NCBI GenBank assembly: GCA_949126835.1
Contig: OX421492.1
Location: 43,550,998-43,614,997, forward strand
From: Anisus vortex
Lineage: Eukaryota > Mollusca > Gastropoda > Planorbidae
DNA length: 64,000 nucleotides
Direction: 5' to 3'
Part shown: piece after piece, positions 39,071 through 50,885 of the stretch
How the letters are laid out: each line of letters opens with the position of its first letter
How positions within the stretch are numbered: the first letter of the stretch is position 1
Translations under genes and position numbers: made by a program
Notes under the pieces: model-generated
The model's database searches: none
Told to the model about the DNA's origin: nothing
The model's input: only the letters and a program-made list of their open reading frames with translations

Positions 39071-40265
39071 ACCATTTACTATTTTTGCCTATGCACTAGT
39101 TATTTCTTTACTCTCACCATTCTACATGTATTTACTAAAGTCCTAGATAAAGACTGAAACTATAAAACAATTTTTTTCACAGAGAATTAAACAACCTTTA
39201 ACAAGAAAGTCTATCGTATAAATCATTTACATGAATTTTTATATAGCCATCCGAAAATGTTGTCCTTTCTACCACTGTAGCATTCTATACAGTATCCACG
39301 TATCATTCAATGTGTCATTGTATCAATACAGTGTATCAATACAAAGTAATTTTAAAAAAAGCGTAGGTAATATAAAGACACGTAATAAGTCCTATCACAA
39401 AAAAATTCTCTGAAAGACTAAACCTGTTGACTCTCTTTCGTAAAAAGAGAAACGCACAATTATTGTGTTTATATAAATTTGTTATGAAATTATTCATACG
39501 AAGGTTTTGTTATTTGCCATCCACATAGTCAAGAAGGAAATAGCGAAAAAGTCAGGGAATGAGGCCTATAAAAAGTCAGGTAATGAGGCCTATAAAAAAT
39601 ATTACTGAAACCAAAGACTTATAATACGATGAATCACTTGATCTATTTATAGAACTAAATAGTCGCGTTTTCTGTGCGATGTCAATAACGCTGTCCAAAA
39701 GACCTCCGCTGTATACAACTTTCGATTCTAAACTTAATTTTAGTTCTAATCTTCTATATTACAGACGCTCTGTCTGTAAGGCACTCTTCTACAATGCTAC
39801 ATGAAAAGTAATGAAACGACAAAATTTAAAAATGAAAACATTTACTTTTACAAATATATTATTAAGAAGTTTAATATTCTTTAAATTCTCCAACAACCAC
39901 TGGCAACTGGGACAGCCATAGTTAATAGTTTTCTATTTATAAAATCATATCGAATTACTAAACCGGGAAGTCTATAATTCAGTTTGTGATCGGAAATTTC
40001 CGAAAAGGTCATCAAATAGAATAAATATCAAAGCAAGCTGTCCATCTTCTTCTAGTCTTTGCTGAAACCCTAAGTTCATGTCAATATTTATAAACAAAGC
40101 AAATTATTGAATATATTATTTAAAGAAAGAAAGACAATGAGTTGATTAGATCATATTTCACAATATTATTCTTATGTGTTTACATGAATTTTTTTGTAGG
40201 CATTAGCATTTCGAAGATGTTACCCTTTGCTAACACCCACAAGAAAAAAAGAAAGCGCAAAGGCG
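39071..40265. other. AT-rich sequence with stray repeat copies
   Basis: 39290-39330 carries GTATCATTCAATGTGTCA, a stray copy of the 20-bp array unit. Related segments starting TTTACATGAATTTTT lie at 39227 and 40179. A two-copy AGTCAGGTAATGAGGCCTAT lies near 39551-39593. Confidence 0.5.
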
Positions 40266-40345
40266 CAGTAAACACACACATGCACAGTAAACACACACAT
40301 GCACAGTAAACACACACATGCACAGTAAACACACACATGCACAGT
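40266..40345 (+). repeat. 19-bp tandem repeat, four copies
   Basis: GCACAGTAAACACACACAT units. Confidence 0.88.
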
Positions 40346-40462
40346 TAATCATGAACAATCAATTAAAATTTACCAAAATATAAAGTGTAAACAAAAATAT
40401 TTACAACTTTTTTTGTGATTATACGAAATAAAATGGTCGCTTGCTTAAAAAAAAATAACATA

Positions 40463-43016
40463 CTATATTCTATCATACTATATTCTATCATACTATATTC
40501 TATCATACTATATTCTATCATACTATATTCTTATCATACTATATTCTAGCATACTATATTCTATCATACTAGATTCTATCATACTATATTCTATCATACT
40601 ATATTCTATCATACTATATTCTATCATACTATATTCTATCATACTATATTCTATCATACTATATTCTATCATACTATATTCTATCATACTATATTCTATC
40701 ATACTATATTCTATCATACTATATTCTATCATACTATATTCTATCATACTATATTCTATCATACTATATTCTATCATACTATATTCTATCATACTATATT
40801 CTATCATACTATATTCTATCATACTATATTCTTATCATACTATATTCTATCATACTATATTCTATCATACTATATTCTATCATACTATATTCTATCATAC
40901 TATATTCTATCATACTATATTCTATCATACTATATTCTATCATACTATATTCTTATCATACTATATTCTATCATACTATATTCTATCATACTATATTCTA
41001 TCATACTATATTCTATCATACTATATTCTATCATGCTATATTCTATCATACTATATTCTTATCATACTATATTCTTATCATACTATATTCTATCATACTA
41101 TATTCTATCATACTATATTCTATCATACTATATTCTATCATACTATATTCTATCATACTATATTCAATCATACTATATTCTATCATACTATATTCTATCA
41201 TGCTATATTCTATCATGCTATATTCTATCATGCTATATTCTATCATGCTATATTCTATCATACTATATTCTTATCATACTATATTCTTATCATACTATAT
41301 TCTATCATACTATATTCTATCATACTATATTCTATCATACTATATTCTATCATACTATATTCTATCATACTATATTCTATCATACTATATTCTATCATAC
41401 TATATTCTATCATACTATATTCTATCATACTATATTCTATCATACTATATTCTATCATACTATATTCTATCATACTATATTCTATCATACTATATTCTAT
41501 CATACTATATTCTATCATACTATATTCTATCATACTATATTCTATTATGCTATATTCTATCATGCTATATTCTATCATACTATATTCTTATCATACTATA
41601 TTCTTATCATACTATATTCTATCATACTATATTCTATCATACTATATTCTATCATACTATATTCTATCATACTATATTCTATCATACTATATTCTATCAT
41701 ACTATATTCTATCATACTATATTCTATTATACTATATTCTATCATACTATATTCTATCATGCTATATTCTATCATACTATATTCTATCATGCTATATTCT
41801 ATCATGCTATATTCTATCATACTATATTCTATCATACTATATTCTATCATGCTATATTCTATCATGCTATATTCTATCATGCTATATTCTATCATGCTAT
41901 ATTCTATCATGCTATATTCTATCATACTATATTCTATCATGCTATATTCTATCATGCTATATTCTATCATACTATATTCTATCATGCTATATTCTATCAT
42001 GCTATATTCTATCATACTATATTCTATCATACTATATTCTATCATGCTATATTCTATCATACTATATTCTATCATGCTATATTCTATCATGCTATATTCT
42101 ATCATACTATATTCTATCATGCTATATTCTATCATACTATATTCTATCATGCTATATTCTATCATACTATATTCTATCATACTATATTCTATCATACTAT
42201 ATTCTATCATGCTATATTCTATCATACTATATTCTATCATGCTATATTCTATCATACTATATTCTATGATGCTATATTCTATCATACTATATTCTATCAT
42301 GCTATATTCTATCATGCTATATTCTATCATGCTATATTCTATCATACTATATTCTATCATACTATAGTCTATCATACTATATTCTATCATGCTATATTCT
42401 ATCATACTATATTCTATCATGCTATATTCTATCATACTATATTCTATCATGCTATATTCTATCATACTATATTCTATCATGCTATATTCTATCATGCTAT
42501 ATTCTATCATGCTATATTCTATCATACTATATTCTATCATGCTATATTCTATCATGCTATATTCTATCATGCTATATTCTATCATACTATATTCTATCAT
42601 ACTATAGTCTATCATACTATATTCTATCATGCTATATTCTATCATACTATATTCTATCATGCTATATTCTATCATACTATATTCTATCATGCTATATTCT
42701 ATCATACTATATTCTATCATGCTATATTCTATCATGCTATATTCTATCATGCTATATTCTATCATACTATATTCTATCATGCTATATTCTATCATACTAT
42801 ATTCTATCATACTATATTCTATCATACTATATTCTATCATACTATATTCTATCATACTATATTCTATCATACTATATTCTATCATACTATATTCTATCAT
42901 ACTATATTCTATCATACTATATTCTATCATACTATATTCTATCATACTATATTCTATCATACTATATTCTTATCATACTATATTCTATCATACTATATTC
43001 TATCATACTATATTTT
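40463..43016. repeat. 15-bp satellite array, about 170 units
   Basis: The unit is CTATCATACTATATT, with a CATGCTATATT variant concentrated in 41750-42800. Occasional 16-bp units (CTTATCATACTATATT) shift the phase, for example at 40530, 40831, 41058, 41269 and 41586. A 240-bp block is exactly duplicated (42301-42540 and 42541-42780). Open frames up to 637 codons on both strands are by-products. Confidence 0.95.
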
Positions 43017-43089
43017 TATTTTATTTTTTGGTTTAATAATGATTTTGTTGGTTTTCCTAACGAGTTCAGACAACAATGTGTGCCTATTA

Positions 43090-43922
43090 GCGTTCCCAAT
43101 GGGCGTGGCTTAGGTTTTTTAGTGACGTATTTGTGTAAATAGAAGCCACTATTGGTGTACAAAAATGGTGAAGTACTTCTTTATCATGCAAATTTCACAT
43201 CTGAATATTGGCTATCCTACTCAAAAATAAGGAGGTAAATAGTAGTACTGGAGATTAATTGATTAATGTGATTAGGAATAGAAGCCACTATTGGTGTACA
43301 AAAATGGTGAAGTACTTCTTTATCATGCAAAATTCACATCTGAATATTGGCTATCCTACTCAAAAATAAGGAGGTAAATAGTAGTACTGTAGATTAATTG
43401 ATTAATGTGATTAGGAATAGAAGCCACTATTGGTGTACAAAAATGGTGAAGTACTTCTTTATCATGCAAAATTCACATCTGAATATTGGCTATCCTACTC
43501 AAAAATAAGGAGGTAAATAGTAGTACTGTAGATTAATTGATTAATGTGATTAGGCTAGGGCCGGCTAGACCTATTTACACTTTCAATTTCACTTTATAGG
43601 CCTACACTTTTAATGTTTCGTAGGGTAGGCTAATGGCTAAGTTGGGATGCCAAGTGATAGTGTTGGTGAATAGGCTATCTAGTCAAGTCACTAATATGCT
43701 CACATCGTCTATGATCTATGTCTATGATAATAATAAAATTGCCAATTTTATTTAACAGACATAATACAGCTTAAATCTTAACAAGACTTAAAACACAAAA
43801 CATCATTTTAAAAAAGCTCGAGCCTATATGAAGCTTAATTAATACAGCGGCCATTGTTACTTGTACACCATTACTCAAATTAAACAAAAATCCCGTGCTT
43901 TTCGTCACGTGATTGCAAACGC
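43090..43922. mobile_element. Probable MITE with internal 139-bp triplication
   Basis: The left end GCGTTCCCAATGGGCGTGGC and the inverted right end GCGTTTGCAATCACGTGAC match at about 14 of 19 positions. The flanks CCTATTA (43083-43089) and CCTATTG (43923-43929) match 6 of 7. The left 80 bp recur at 911-990, showing a dispersed family. The interior includes three 139-bp tandem copies and an AT-rich right half. The superfamily is uncertain. Confidence 0.5.
43141..43556 (+). repeat. 139-bp tandem repeat, three copies
   Basis: Copies begin at 43141, 43280 and 43419 with AGAAGCCACTATTGGTGTAC and end near ATTAATGTGATTAGG. They are nearly identical and lie inside the probable MITE. Confidence 0.9.
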
Positions 43923-45254
43923 CCTATTGCCATAGAATAGACAAAAAAACAAGACTATCCGTGTGAATGAAGGAGATACTCTATAAACTAAAAGTGGTTC
44001 TCAGACAATGTGTTGAAAGTTATAGTCAAAATATTTATTCCAGGAAGAACTTTATGTTTTTAATCAATTGTTGTAGGCCATAATATTTGGTAACAATATA
44101 GAACCATATAGTTCAATGGTTATGTTTATTTGAATATTTTTAAAGTTGACTATCCGGTATCTAAAACATCGATATTACAACATCGCTCAATAACAAGTTG
44201 ACTGGATAAGATTGTACACATTTTGTTCAACACACAAAGAAGGGAAACGGAAGTTAAGGCGGTAATGTACAACGGAAGTGCAATACAATACTGTCAAACG
44301 GAAGTGTTGGAGCCAATGGTGTGGTGTATTTTTATGTTGTTAGTTGAAGATATAGGACAATTTCAGTATTCTCGCCACGCTCTGACACAGATGTCTTGCT
44401 TAGGTCACGTCTGTTCTACCATCCCGCCGGTCCTAAGAATGAATGGCCAAAGTCATTGATGGATTTTAAATGTGAACTATTGAATAAATCAAGAAGGCCT
44501 AAAGATGCGTCGTACAAGAAAAGCCAAGATACTCCACAAACTGTGCCGTTAAGTGAAAGGCTAGGGCTAGTCAGGGGAGATAATTCAGCCATTCAATTTG
44601 AAAACACTTACAATGGGTGACCAAATCTCACGCTGGGGGCTGACAGAATTTCAAAAACTTTAATGGTGACGTGGCTAAAAGTTAGTGGCCCGCGTCCAAC
44701 TGTAAGGTGACCCAAGTCTATCTGAGAATTAATCTTTGAACTCTTGGTTACAAGGGATTATGGGATGTGGAAGTGTGAATTAGCTGCAGACTTAGTTTGT
44801 CATGCTCACGCCTTAACGACAATGATTTACGTCACACACTCACACACACAAACACACATACATACACACAAGCACACACATAAACACACGTGGACACAGC
44901 CTTCCTCCACCCCCACCCCCCACTCACATACAAGGAAGTGACAGGCCCTGAAATTAGCTTCCCAGATATCACATCCCCCATCTCCATCAAGCCGGCCATA
45001 TATCCACGTGACCATCAGTAAAAACCAGCTTCTTCAGGCCTGATCTCCACTCAAGATAAATGCTGAGTCAAAATGCTAAAAAGGTTTAAATGACGGAATT
45101 TGAAATGAAACATTTTATTTTGTTTCTTTCATTTGATTGGTCTATTTGCATAGTCATAAACGCAATCAAAATCTGTACAGTTTTATTAGAAAACAAATCC
45201 TATTTGGCAGATACATTGAATAAACGAATTCACAAATATATAGACTTATGAACA
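43923..45254. other. Unique island, no gene recognised
   Basis: Overlapping open frames of 74-78 codons (44223-44620) have no recognised motif. CACGTGAC at 45005. Confidence 0.4.
44830..44895 (+). repeat. CA-rich microsatellite
   Basis: Impure CACACACA tract with ATACATACACACAAGC interruptions. Confidence 0.8.
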
Positions 45255-45505
45255 CGTAGGCTAGAAATAAAATATAGACCAAGTAAGATTAGTGGAAGAA
45301 ACTATAAAGACCAAGTAGGATTAGGGTCAGAAACTATATAAACCATGTAAGAAAAGTGGAAGAAACTATATAAACCAATAATGAACAGTAGTAGAAACTA
45401 TATAGACCAAGTAAGATTAGTGGAAGAAACTATATTGACCAAGTAGAATTAATGGAAAAAAACGATATAGACCAAGTATAAACCATGGTAGAAATTATAT
45501 AGTAT
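45255..45505 (+). repeat. Degenerate tandem repeat of about 32 bp
   Basis: Units around CTATATAGACCAAGTAAGAT and TAGTGGAAGAAA, about seven, imperfect. Confidence 0.8.
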
Positions 45506-46174
45506 GAAGAAACTAAATTGGCGTCATGAATTCAAGCAGAGCAATGTTGTAATTGTCAAGTCTATCACAGACTACACGTTAAGCGATCGAGAGATGGAAA
45601 GATTGGATGAAGTGCCTCTCAATGGTGGCGGTTATCTGAAGCAAAGGATGTTACAATGGAGTGTGGACTTCCAATCAATATCAGCATATTAATAGCACCA
45701 TGACATCGGGAGCACAGCTATTCATTGCCAGGGGACAAGGCGGGCAAAGAGAGCAAGGGTAGCTTGGTGAAGGGGCTAGTTTTAAATGACATAAAAAAAA
45801 TTAAATCTTCATACTTGTGGTTTATTGCATTTTTAAAGCTTTGTAACGTAACTGAAGGGAAGTGTTATTATAATGTTGAATATTCTATGTAAGAATGCGA
45901 ATGTTCTCAAATGAACTTTGTGTATGCTTTTATGTTGTCCCATCTTATATATAACAGACGATACTTCTATACAGACAAAATTACGCTCTACTCTTTTCCA
46001 TGGTTTTCGTCTAGTCTTGCATTTTGATTAGTGTTTTAAAAATGTTAAGTTGGTTTTTCGCGTTTGTTTAGGCAAACCATTACACTCCCGAATGCCTTAA
46101 ATGCACTGTTTATGTTTCCTATGCAAATATTTGTTTAAAATACCATGTCATGTGAATATGTCTTATGTTTTATA
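45506..46174. other. Unique sequence, nothing recognised
   Basis: A 62-codon frame at 45504-45692 has fairly even codon use but no known domain. Confidence 0.35.
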
Positions 46175-46405
46175 CAGTTCTGATGTAAATATATTATAGT
46201 AGTGCTTGTAGGTCTCTACAGTTCTGATGTAAATATATTATAGTAGTGCTTGTAGGTCTCTACAGTTCTGATGTAAATATATTATAGTAGTGCTTGTAGG
46301 TCTTTACAGTTCTGATGTAAATATATTATAGTAGTGCTTGTAGGTCTCTACAGTTCTGATGTAAATATATTATAGTAGTACCATGAGTTTCTATACAGTT
46401 CTGTT
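46175..46405 (+). repeat. 44-bp tandem repeat, five copies
   Basis: TACAGTTCTGATGTAAATAT plus ATTATAGTAGTGCTTGTAGG; nearly perfect except the last copy. Confidence 0.92.
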
Positions 46406-46809
46406 GGGAATACATAGAAAGAACTAAATAGGTCATCAAACTTCCTCACCAATGGGAAGAGCATTGTGACAGTTTCCCTCAATCCTCTCCCTCTTTCTTC
46501 CCTGGTTCATTCACCCCCCCCTCCCCCCGAAAACTAATCTACATACAGATAAAACCGTTAGCCACGGGAAAAAACTCTGCGCAAGGGACGCAACACTGCT
46601 CAAACTCTTTGATTAATGATAAAAAGAAAGAAAAATGAATTGAGCAGATATGGGGGGAAATGTGTCAGGCTGACTGACGTAGTCCTATGAAATGTTAAAA
46701 GGATGACGAGTGAGAGAACATGAGAATACAATTGAACTCAAATACAAAAACTGTATTTAGAGTTATTTAATATCTTACTTAAAACACAAGTAGAATCAAA
46801 TGTGAATAT

Positions 46810-47840
46810 AATGGATGGTCGTAACAAACATTTATAATGGGGATTAAAACTAAGATACACTAAATACATAAATAAAAAATATATAGATACCATACATTTA
46901 TAATGGGGATTAAAACTAAGATACATAAATAAAAAATATATAGATACCATACATTTATAATGGGGATTAAAACTAAGATACACTAAATACATAAATAAAA
47001 AATATATAGATACCATACATTTATAATGGGGATTAAAACTAAGATACATAAATAAAAAATATATAGATACCATACATTTCTAATGGGGATTAAAACTAAG
47101 ATACATAAATAAAAAATATATAGATACCATACATTTCTAATGGGGATTAAAACTAAGATACATAAATAAAAAATATATAGATACCAAACATTTCTAATGG
47201 GAATTAAAACTAAGATACATTAAATACATAAATAAAAAATATATAGATACCATACATTTATAATGGGGATTAAAACTAAGATACATAAATAAAAAATATA
47301 TAGATACCATACATTTCTAATGGGGATTAAAACTAAGATACATAAATAAAAAATATATAGATACCATACATTTATAATGGGGATTAAAACTAAGATACAT
47401 AAATAAAAAATATATAGATACCAAACATTTCTAATGGGAATTAAAACTAAGATACACTAAATACATAAATAAAAAATATATAGATACCATACATTTATAA
47501 TGGGGATTAAAACTAAGATACATAAATAAAAAATATATAGATACCATACATTTCTAATGGGGATTAAAACTAAGATACATAAATAAAAAATATATAGATA
47601 CCATACATTTCTAATGGGGATTAAAACTAAGATACATAAATAAAAAATATATAGATACCATACATTTCTAATGGGGATTAAAACTAAGATACATAAATAA
47701 AAAATATATAGATACCATACATTTCTAATGGGGATTAAAACTAAGATACATAAATAAAAAATATATAGATACCATACATTTCTAATGGGAATTAAAACTA
47801 AGATACACTAAATACATAAATAAAAAATATATAGATACCA
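46810..47840 (+). repeat. 57/66-bp minisatellite
   Basis: About 17 units containing GGGGATTAAAACTAAGATAC and AAAAAATATATAGATACCAT. A 9-bp TAAATACAY insertion makes some units 66 bp; the two lengths are interspersed. Confidence 0.92.
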
Positions 47841-48079
47841 TTCATACACAGAGAGTTTCCATGCTATAATAAACATACTGGATTACTGGACACATTGAAT
47901 AATGTTATTATGAACATGTAAGAGAACAATTAAGAATATAATAGGCCTTTATAGTAGACAGAGTGCTGGTAACAATATCCCTTAATAAAATATATCAGTG
48001 CATACATCCTTTTGAATAGCACAGACATATATTAAAAATATAAAATATATTAAACCGAGAACCAATTTAGAAAGACATT

Positions 48080-48635
48080 AAATGTGTGTATTGATTGAGT
48101 CAGTGTATGTGTGTATTGATTGAGTCAGTGTATGTGTGTATTGATTGAGTCAGTGTATGTGTGTATTGATTGAGTCAGTGTATGTGTGTATTGATTGAGT
48201 CAGTGTATGTGTGTCTTGATGTAGTATGGATGTAGTATGTAAAGGTGTGTTGATTTAGTCAATGTATATGTGAGTTGAATGAGTAAGTATATATGTGTAT
48301 TGGTTGAATCAGTGTATGTGTGTATTGATTGAGTCAATGTATGTGTGTATTAATTGAGTTGGTGTATGTGTGTTGATTGAGTCAGTGTATGTATAATGAT
48401 TGAGTCAGTATATGTGTGTGTGATTGAATAAGTGTATGTGCATATTGATTGAGTCCGTGTATGTGTGTATTGATTGAGTCAGTGTATGTGTACTGATTGA
48501 GTCAGTGTGTGTGTGTGTGATTGAGTCACGTTTATGTGTATTGATTGAGTCACGTGTATGTGTACTGATTGAGTCAGTGTGTGTGAGTATTAATTGATTC
48601 AGTGTATGTGTGTGTGATTGAGTCATGTTTATATG
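48080..48635 (+). repeat. 25-bp minisatellite
   Basis: Units TATGTGTGTATTGATTGAGT plus CAGTG; the first five are regular and the rest degenerate, with CACGTGTATG variants. Confidence 0.9.
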
Positions 48636-48814
48636 TTAAACGGTTAATCAAAACGGTGAATCAGCATGTTTTAAAAATATGATATGAAAAGCCATAACTA
48701 TGACAACTCATAAAGTCTATGCCATAAATATAAATATTACAAAGTTTAATGTACAATAATCCAATAACTAAGACAAATTAACTTACCTGTTTACTATACA
48801 TGACTGACTTTAGA

Positions 48815-48862
48815 TTTATTAAAATTTCCCAAATATAAGAATACGAATAAGAATGCTTTATT
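48815..48862 (-). terminator. Candidate polyadenylation signals downstream of the FEM1-like gene
   Basis: Two AATAAA hexamers occur on the minus strand (48862-48857 and 48820-48815), about 360-400 nt after the stop codon. They are the nearest canonical signals seen. No transcript evidence is available. Confidence 0.3.
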
Positions 48863-49220
48863 TCTCCAAACAAATGGAAATTCGACTTGATTACAGACAT
48901 AATATTTTAAATAATAGACAAAAACTATTAGTACTCAAGCACAGAAATATACTTATAAAATAGTCATGCACGCATACTATCATACCATTTATCATACGCC
49001 TGTATCATACGCATCTATTATGTCACGTGTATTTTTTTTCCCACTGCACAGCAAGGTCTACAGGCTACACTTTACAAAAGACGAAGAAAGATAACTCAAC
49101 AAAATAGAAGCCTGGAATGCTTGTATGATTTGTTTCCCTTTTGTCTTTTTTTTTTTTTTTTTGTTTAGGTCGCTTTCTATAAGTGGTGTTGTTGAATAGG
49201 TTGCTAGGTAAATTGCCCTA

Positions 49221-50885
49221 CTATGCCGTGTGAAGCTCAATAAAGTCGTATAACTCTCTTGGTATTTCTCCAATATAATTTAATCCATACTTAGCCACAG
49301 CACGCGCAGCCAAACATTTCAATGGCAAAGTTTTGAGCTGTAACTTTAACTCATCCCCACATTGCAAAATATCCAATGCTCTTTGACCTTTGTGATTCAC
49401 TTGATCAACATGGACGCCACGTTTTAACAATGTTGTAATTAGTTTGGATATTTGACTGTATCCTTGATTGTAGAGTGATACAGCTTTGTGTAAAATACTA
49501 TCACCAACAGCATCTTTGACATGGGGGTCGGCACCTAACAGAATTAGAATGTCCACCATCTCACTAGACGGCCAATAGGGTTTTATAAACTGACCATTGT
49601 CAATTGAATCTAACACATGCATATTCAAACACATGTGTAGAATGCTTTCATTTCTATCATCTCTTGGAGCCAATTGAATCAGCCGCCGAAGATGACGCCC
49701 AACATGCGGATGTCGTCTCGGTGGTGGATACATGTTGAGATATACAAACAGAACACACAAACAACAGCCCATTAGGAATGTTACATGTTGACTGTTGAAT
49801 ATCTGTACAGATGTCTCCGTGTGGTTTATCAAAAGCTGAAATATATCTCTTGTAAGACATTCGGGTACACCTCTGTCTTCATTGTTCATTTTGTCAGATA
49901 CATGTAACGCTTGGAGCTGTAATAAAACCTGAACAATATAATGAACATTTTTGATGACATTAGAATGAACAAGTTCCAAGGAATTGTTTTGTTTAGAACT
50001 GCCATTCTTATGCTCCACCAAATTGTCCAAATTTAATGTGTAAGCAATTTTCCAAAGTCGTAATGCTTCATGAAATGTTTGGTTGTCTGCACATACAGCC
50101 CCTCTGTACACAAGTAAATTGATAAAACTAGAATCTTGTTGTCCATAAAGTTTCTCACAGATGGTCAACGCTTGTAGACATAAAACCTTTGTATCGTTAG
50201 TTATGTGGACAAGCTCATTTCCAGTGTCCAACAAAGGATTCATGTCCCAACATTCTTTGAGTATAGACTTCTTCACTTTATACAAACTGACTGATGTTGG
50301 GATACATTTATGTAAGGTGACAGCTTTCTGCCAATGTCTGATTCCTGACTCAAAGTTGTCATTTAGTAGCATAGTCATGGCTCCAAGTATCACATATGTG
50401 TTCATCATTTCTGATGTTTTAGGAGTTCGTGCTGTGATTAGGTATTCAACAATTTCATCTTGTCCGACTTTAGCAGCAGTTAAAAATACATTGCACTTAT
50501 CAAGGTTATAAATAAATGGGTTAGCACCAAGTTGAACTAACAGCTGTACTGTTTGAAGTTTGCCTGCCTCAGCTGCATAATGTAAAGCTGTGTTTCCATG
50601 ACAATCAACATCGTTGACTCGAACTCCAAAGCGGACCAAAAATTTGATTATATCAGGTGATTGAATCGCAGCCATTAGACACGTCAGCCCTTGGTCAGTC
50701 TTAAAGTAGACATCCGCTCCATTAGTGACTAATAGGAAGACTAAGTCCAGTTGTCCACTACGACAAGCGGCCATCACTGCGGTAGATCTCGAAGATGATA
50801 TGGCATTTACCTCGGCCTGGTAGCGAATCAATAACTGGGTCAAGGGCAAATTACCAGAAGAAACAGCCAGCCATAATGGAGTAGC
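49221..50885 (-). CDS. FEM1: FEM1-like gene, exon 3 (ankyrin core, C-terminal box, stop)
   Basis: 1665 nt, residues 283-836 and the stop codon. The acceptor is CTTATTTTCTCTTGCAG. Ankyrin repeats begin ATPLWLAVSSGN, STAVMAACRSGQLDL, LTCLMAAIQSPD, GNTALHYAAEAGKLQTV and CNVFLTAAKVGQDEI. The FEM1 middle segment follows (MNTYVILGAMTML...GIRHWQKAV, then YRGAVCADNQTFHEALRLW). Second-set repeats are near 690-800 and the C-terminal LKCLAARAV tail is 804-836. The reading frame is intact with no stops or frameshifts. Coding GC is clearly above the surrounding intergenic DNA. Confidence 0.88.
   Translation of the reverse strand, partial: ATPLWLAVSSGNLPLTQLLIRYQAEVNAISSSRSTAVMAACRSGQLDLVFLLVTNGADVYFKTDQGLTCLMAAIQSPDIIKFLVRFGVRVNDVDCHGNTALHYAAEAGKLQTVQLLVQLGANPFIYNLDKCNVFLTAAKVGQDEIVEYLITARTPKTSEMMNTYVILGAMTMLLNDNFESGIRHWQKAVTLHKCIPTSVSLYKVKKSILKECWDMNPLLDTGNELVHITNDTKVLCLQALTICEKLYGQQDSSFINLLVYRGAVCADNQTFHEALRLWKIAYTLNLDNLVEHKNGSSKQNNSLELVHSNVIKNVHYIVQVLLQLQALHVSDKMNNEDRGVPECLTRDIFQLLINHTETSVQIFNSQHVTFLMGCCLCVLFVYLNMYPPPRRHPHVGRHLRRLIQLAPRDDRNESILHMCLNMHVLDSIDNGQFIKPYWPSSEMVDILILLGADPHVKDAVGDSILHKAVSLYNQGYSQISKLITTLLKRGVHVDQVNHKGQRALDILQCGDELKLQLKTLPLKCLAARAVAKYGLNYIGEIPRELYDFIELHTA

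Noticed and set aside
40523..43113. Open frames up to 637 codons on both strands
   Set aside because: Produced by a 15-bp repeat whose length is divisible by three; several frames on both strands are open at once.
50161..50511. 116-codon forward frame inside FEM1-like exon 3
   Set aside because: Antisense shadow of the ankyrin-coding exon.
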